From assembly GCA_905612385.1 (NCBI GenBank), contig CAJQRR010000034.1, positions 1-6,525 on the forward strand: a stretch of DNA of 6,525 bases, read 5' to 3'. Below are positions 5,765 through 6,525 of the stretch, piece after piece. The notes under the pieces are model-generated. The model was not told the origin of the DNA and searched no databases. It worked only from the letters and a program-made list of their open reading frames with translations. Each line of letters opens with the position of its first letter. Position 1 is the first letter of the stretch. The DNA is from an uncultured Candidatus Pelagibacter sp. Its GTDB lineage: Bacteria; Pseudomonadota; Alphaproteobacteria; Pelagibacterales; Pelagibacteraceae. Position numbers and translations under genes: made by a program.

Positions 5765-6525
5765 AGATTACAATATCATGGCTTAAAGATCATTTAGATA
5801 CCAAGCTTAATGAAAATCAGATTATTGATAAGCTTACAGATATTGGTTTAGAAGTAGAGAGTGTCGACAGCCAATCAGGAGAGCTTGATGAATTTGTAAT
5901 TGCTAAAATTTTGAAGGCTGAAAAGCATCCTGATGCAGATAGACTTAGAGTATGTGATGTTGATATAGGTTCAGGTGAACCAGTAAAAGTTGTTTGTGGA
6001 GCTCCAAATGCTAAAGAGGGTTTATTAACAATTTATGCTCCTCCCGGTGCTGTAGTACCAAAAAGTCAAATGAAATTAGTGGTAAGTAAAATAAGAGGTG
6101 TAACCTCATATGGAATGCTTTGTTCAGAATCTGAACTTAATCTATCAAATGAAAGTGATGGCATAACAGAGCTTTTGCCAGAAAAATATAATAAAAAAAT
6201 AGGAGAAAATTACTTTCCAAAAAAAAATTTAAATGTAATTGATATTTCTATTACACCAAATAGAGCGGACTGTTTGGGTGTAAGAGGGATAGCAAGAGAT
6301 TTAGCTGCTGCAGGTGCAGGAATATTAATAAATCAAAAAGAAAAAAAGCTTGATAAAAAAAATAAACAAACAATTAGTGTAAAAATTGAAAATGAAAAAA
6401 ATCAAGCATGTATATCCTTTGGTAGTTGTTTAATCAAAGGGGTAAAAAATACTGAAAGTCCAGAGTGGTTAAAAGACAAAATAATTTCTCTAGGCCAAAA
6501 GCCCATTTCAGCAATAGTTGATATT
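5761..6525 (+). CDS. pheT: Phenylalanyl-tRNA synthetase, beta subunit, N-terminal 255 codons (cut by window edge)
   Basis: The frame opens with ATG overlapping the pheS stop (ATGA, 5761-5764) and stays open to the right edge, giving 255 codons of a protein that is normally about 800 residues. It starts [12 protein letters not shown], the standard PheT N-terminus. A tRNA-binding OB-fold domain follows (about 40-150) with [13 protein letters not shown] (53-65), VVCGAPNA (77-84) and [15 protein letters not shown] (112-126). The next conserved block is [20 protein letters not shown] (164-183). The start of the B3/B4 editing domain is visible from about 205, with [12 protein letters not shown] (226-237) and KPISAIVDI at the edge. 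That domain removes Tyr mischarged onto tRNA-Phe in known enzymes. Nothing is missing or broken in the visible part. Confidence 0.97.
   Translation, partial: MKITISWLKDHLDTKLNENQIIDKLTDIGLEVESVDSQSGELDEFVIAKILKAEKHPDADRLRVCDVDIGSGEPVKVVCGAPNAKEGLLTIYAPPGAVVPKSQMKLVVSKIRGVTSYGMLCSESELNLSNESDGITELLPEKYNKKIGENYFPKKNLNVIDISITPNRADCLGVRGIARDLAAAGAGILINQKEKKLDKKNKQTISVKIENEKNQACISFGSCLIKGVKNTESPEWLKDKIISLGQKPISAIVDI

Noticed and set aside
1..6525. Mobile elements, CRISPR arrays, tRNA or rRNA genes, attachment sites
   Set aside because: No repeat array, transposase-like frame, cloverleaf or long direct/inverted repeat was found by reading; coding density leaves almost no room.

Overview
The window is about 70% A+T by eye and uses AT-rich codons, with almost no noncoding DNA. 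The gene content and order are those of a bacterial translation cluster: thrS-infC-rpmI-rplT-pheS-pheT, the order also known from Escherichia coli. The extreme AT bias, gaps of 0-53 nt, weak or absent Shine-Dalgarno sequences and alphaproteobacteria-like IF3 and PheS sequences suggest a streamlined marine alphaproteobacterium of the SAR11/Pelagibacter type. That assignment is inference from sequence character, not a database match.

Layout. Positions 1-375 (minus strand) hold the first 125 codons of an alpha/beta-hydrolase that runs off the left edge. A 42-nt divergent gap (376-417) separates it from a plus-strand gene train that fills the rest of the window. The train starts with a GT4-type glycosyltransferase (418-1572). 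Threonyl-tRNA synthetase (1573-3489) and initiation factor IF3 (3490-4035) follow with no spacer at all: each start codon abuts the previous TAA and all three genes share one reading frame. A 53-nt gap with two small hairpins and a good promoter match precedes ribosomal proteins L35 (4089-4295) and L20 (4297-4653). A 43-nt gap with two mutually exclusive hairpins and a possible Phe-rich leader peptide precedes PheRS alpha (4697-5764). PheRS beta overlaps it by ATGA and is cut by the right edge (5761-6525).

Function. ThrRS and PheRS charge tRNAs, IF3 controls start-codon selection and subunit dissociation, and L35 and L20 are 50S proteins. The six are a coherent translation operon. The glycosyltransferase and hydrolase are not obviously related to translation. 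The glycosyltransferase is probably along by operon position; it looks like an envelope or exopolysaccharide enzyme.

Novelty. The proteins are ordinary, and I see no mobile element, CRISPR array, tRNA, rRNA or defence system. The points worth a second look are regulatory: a candidate pheM-like attenuator before pheS, a possible L20-type operator or internal promoter before rpmI, and the zero-spacer same-frame junctions around thrS. No gene-free stretch exceeds 53 nt.
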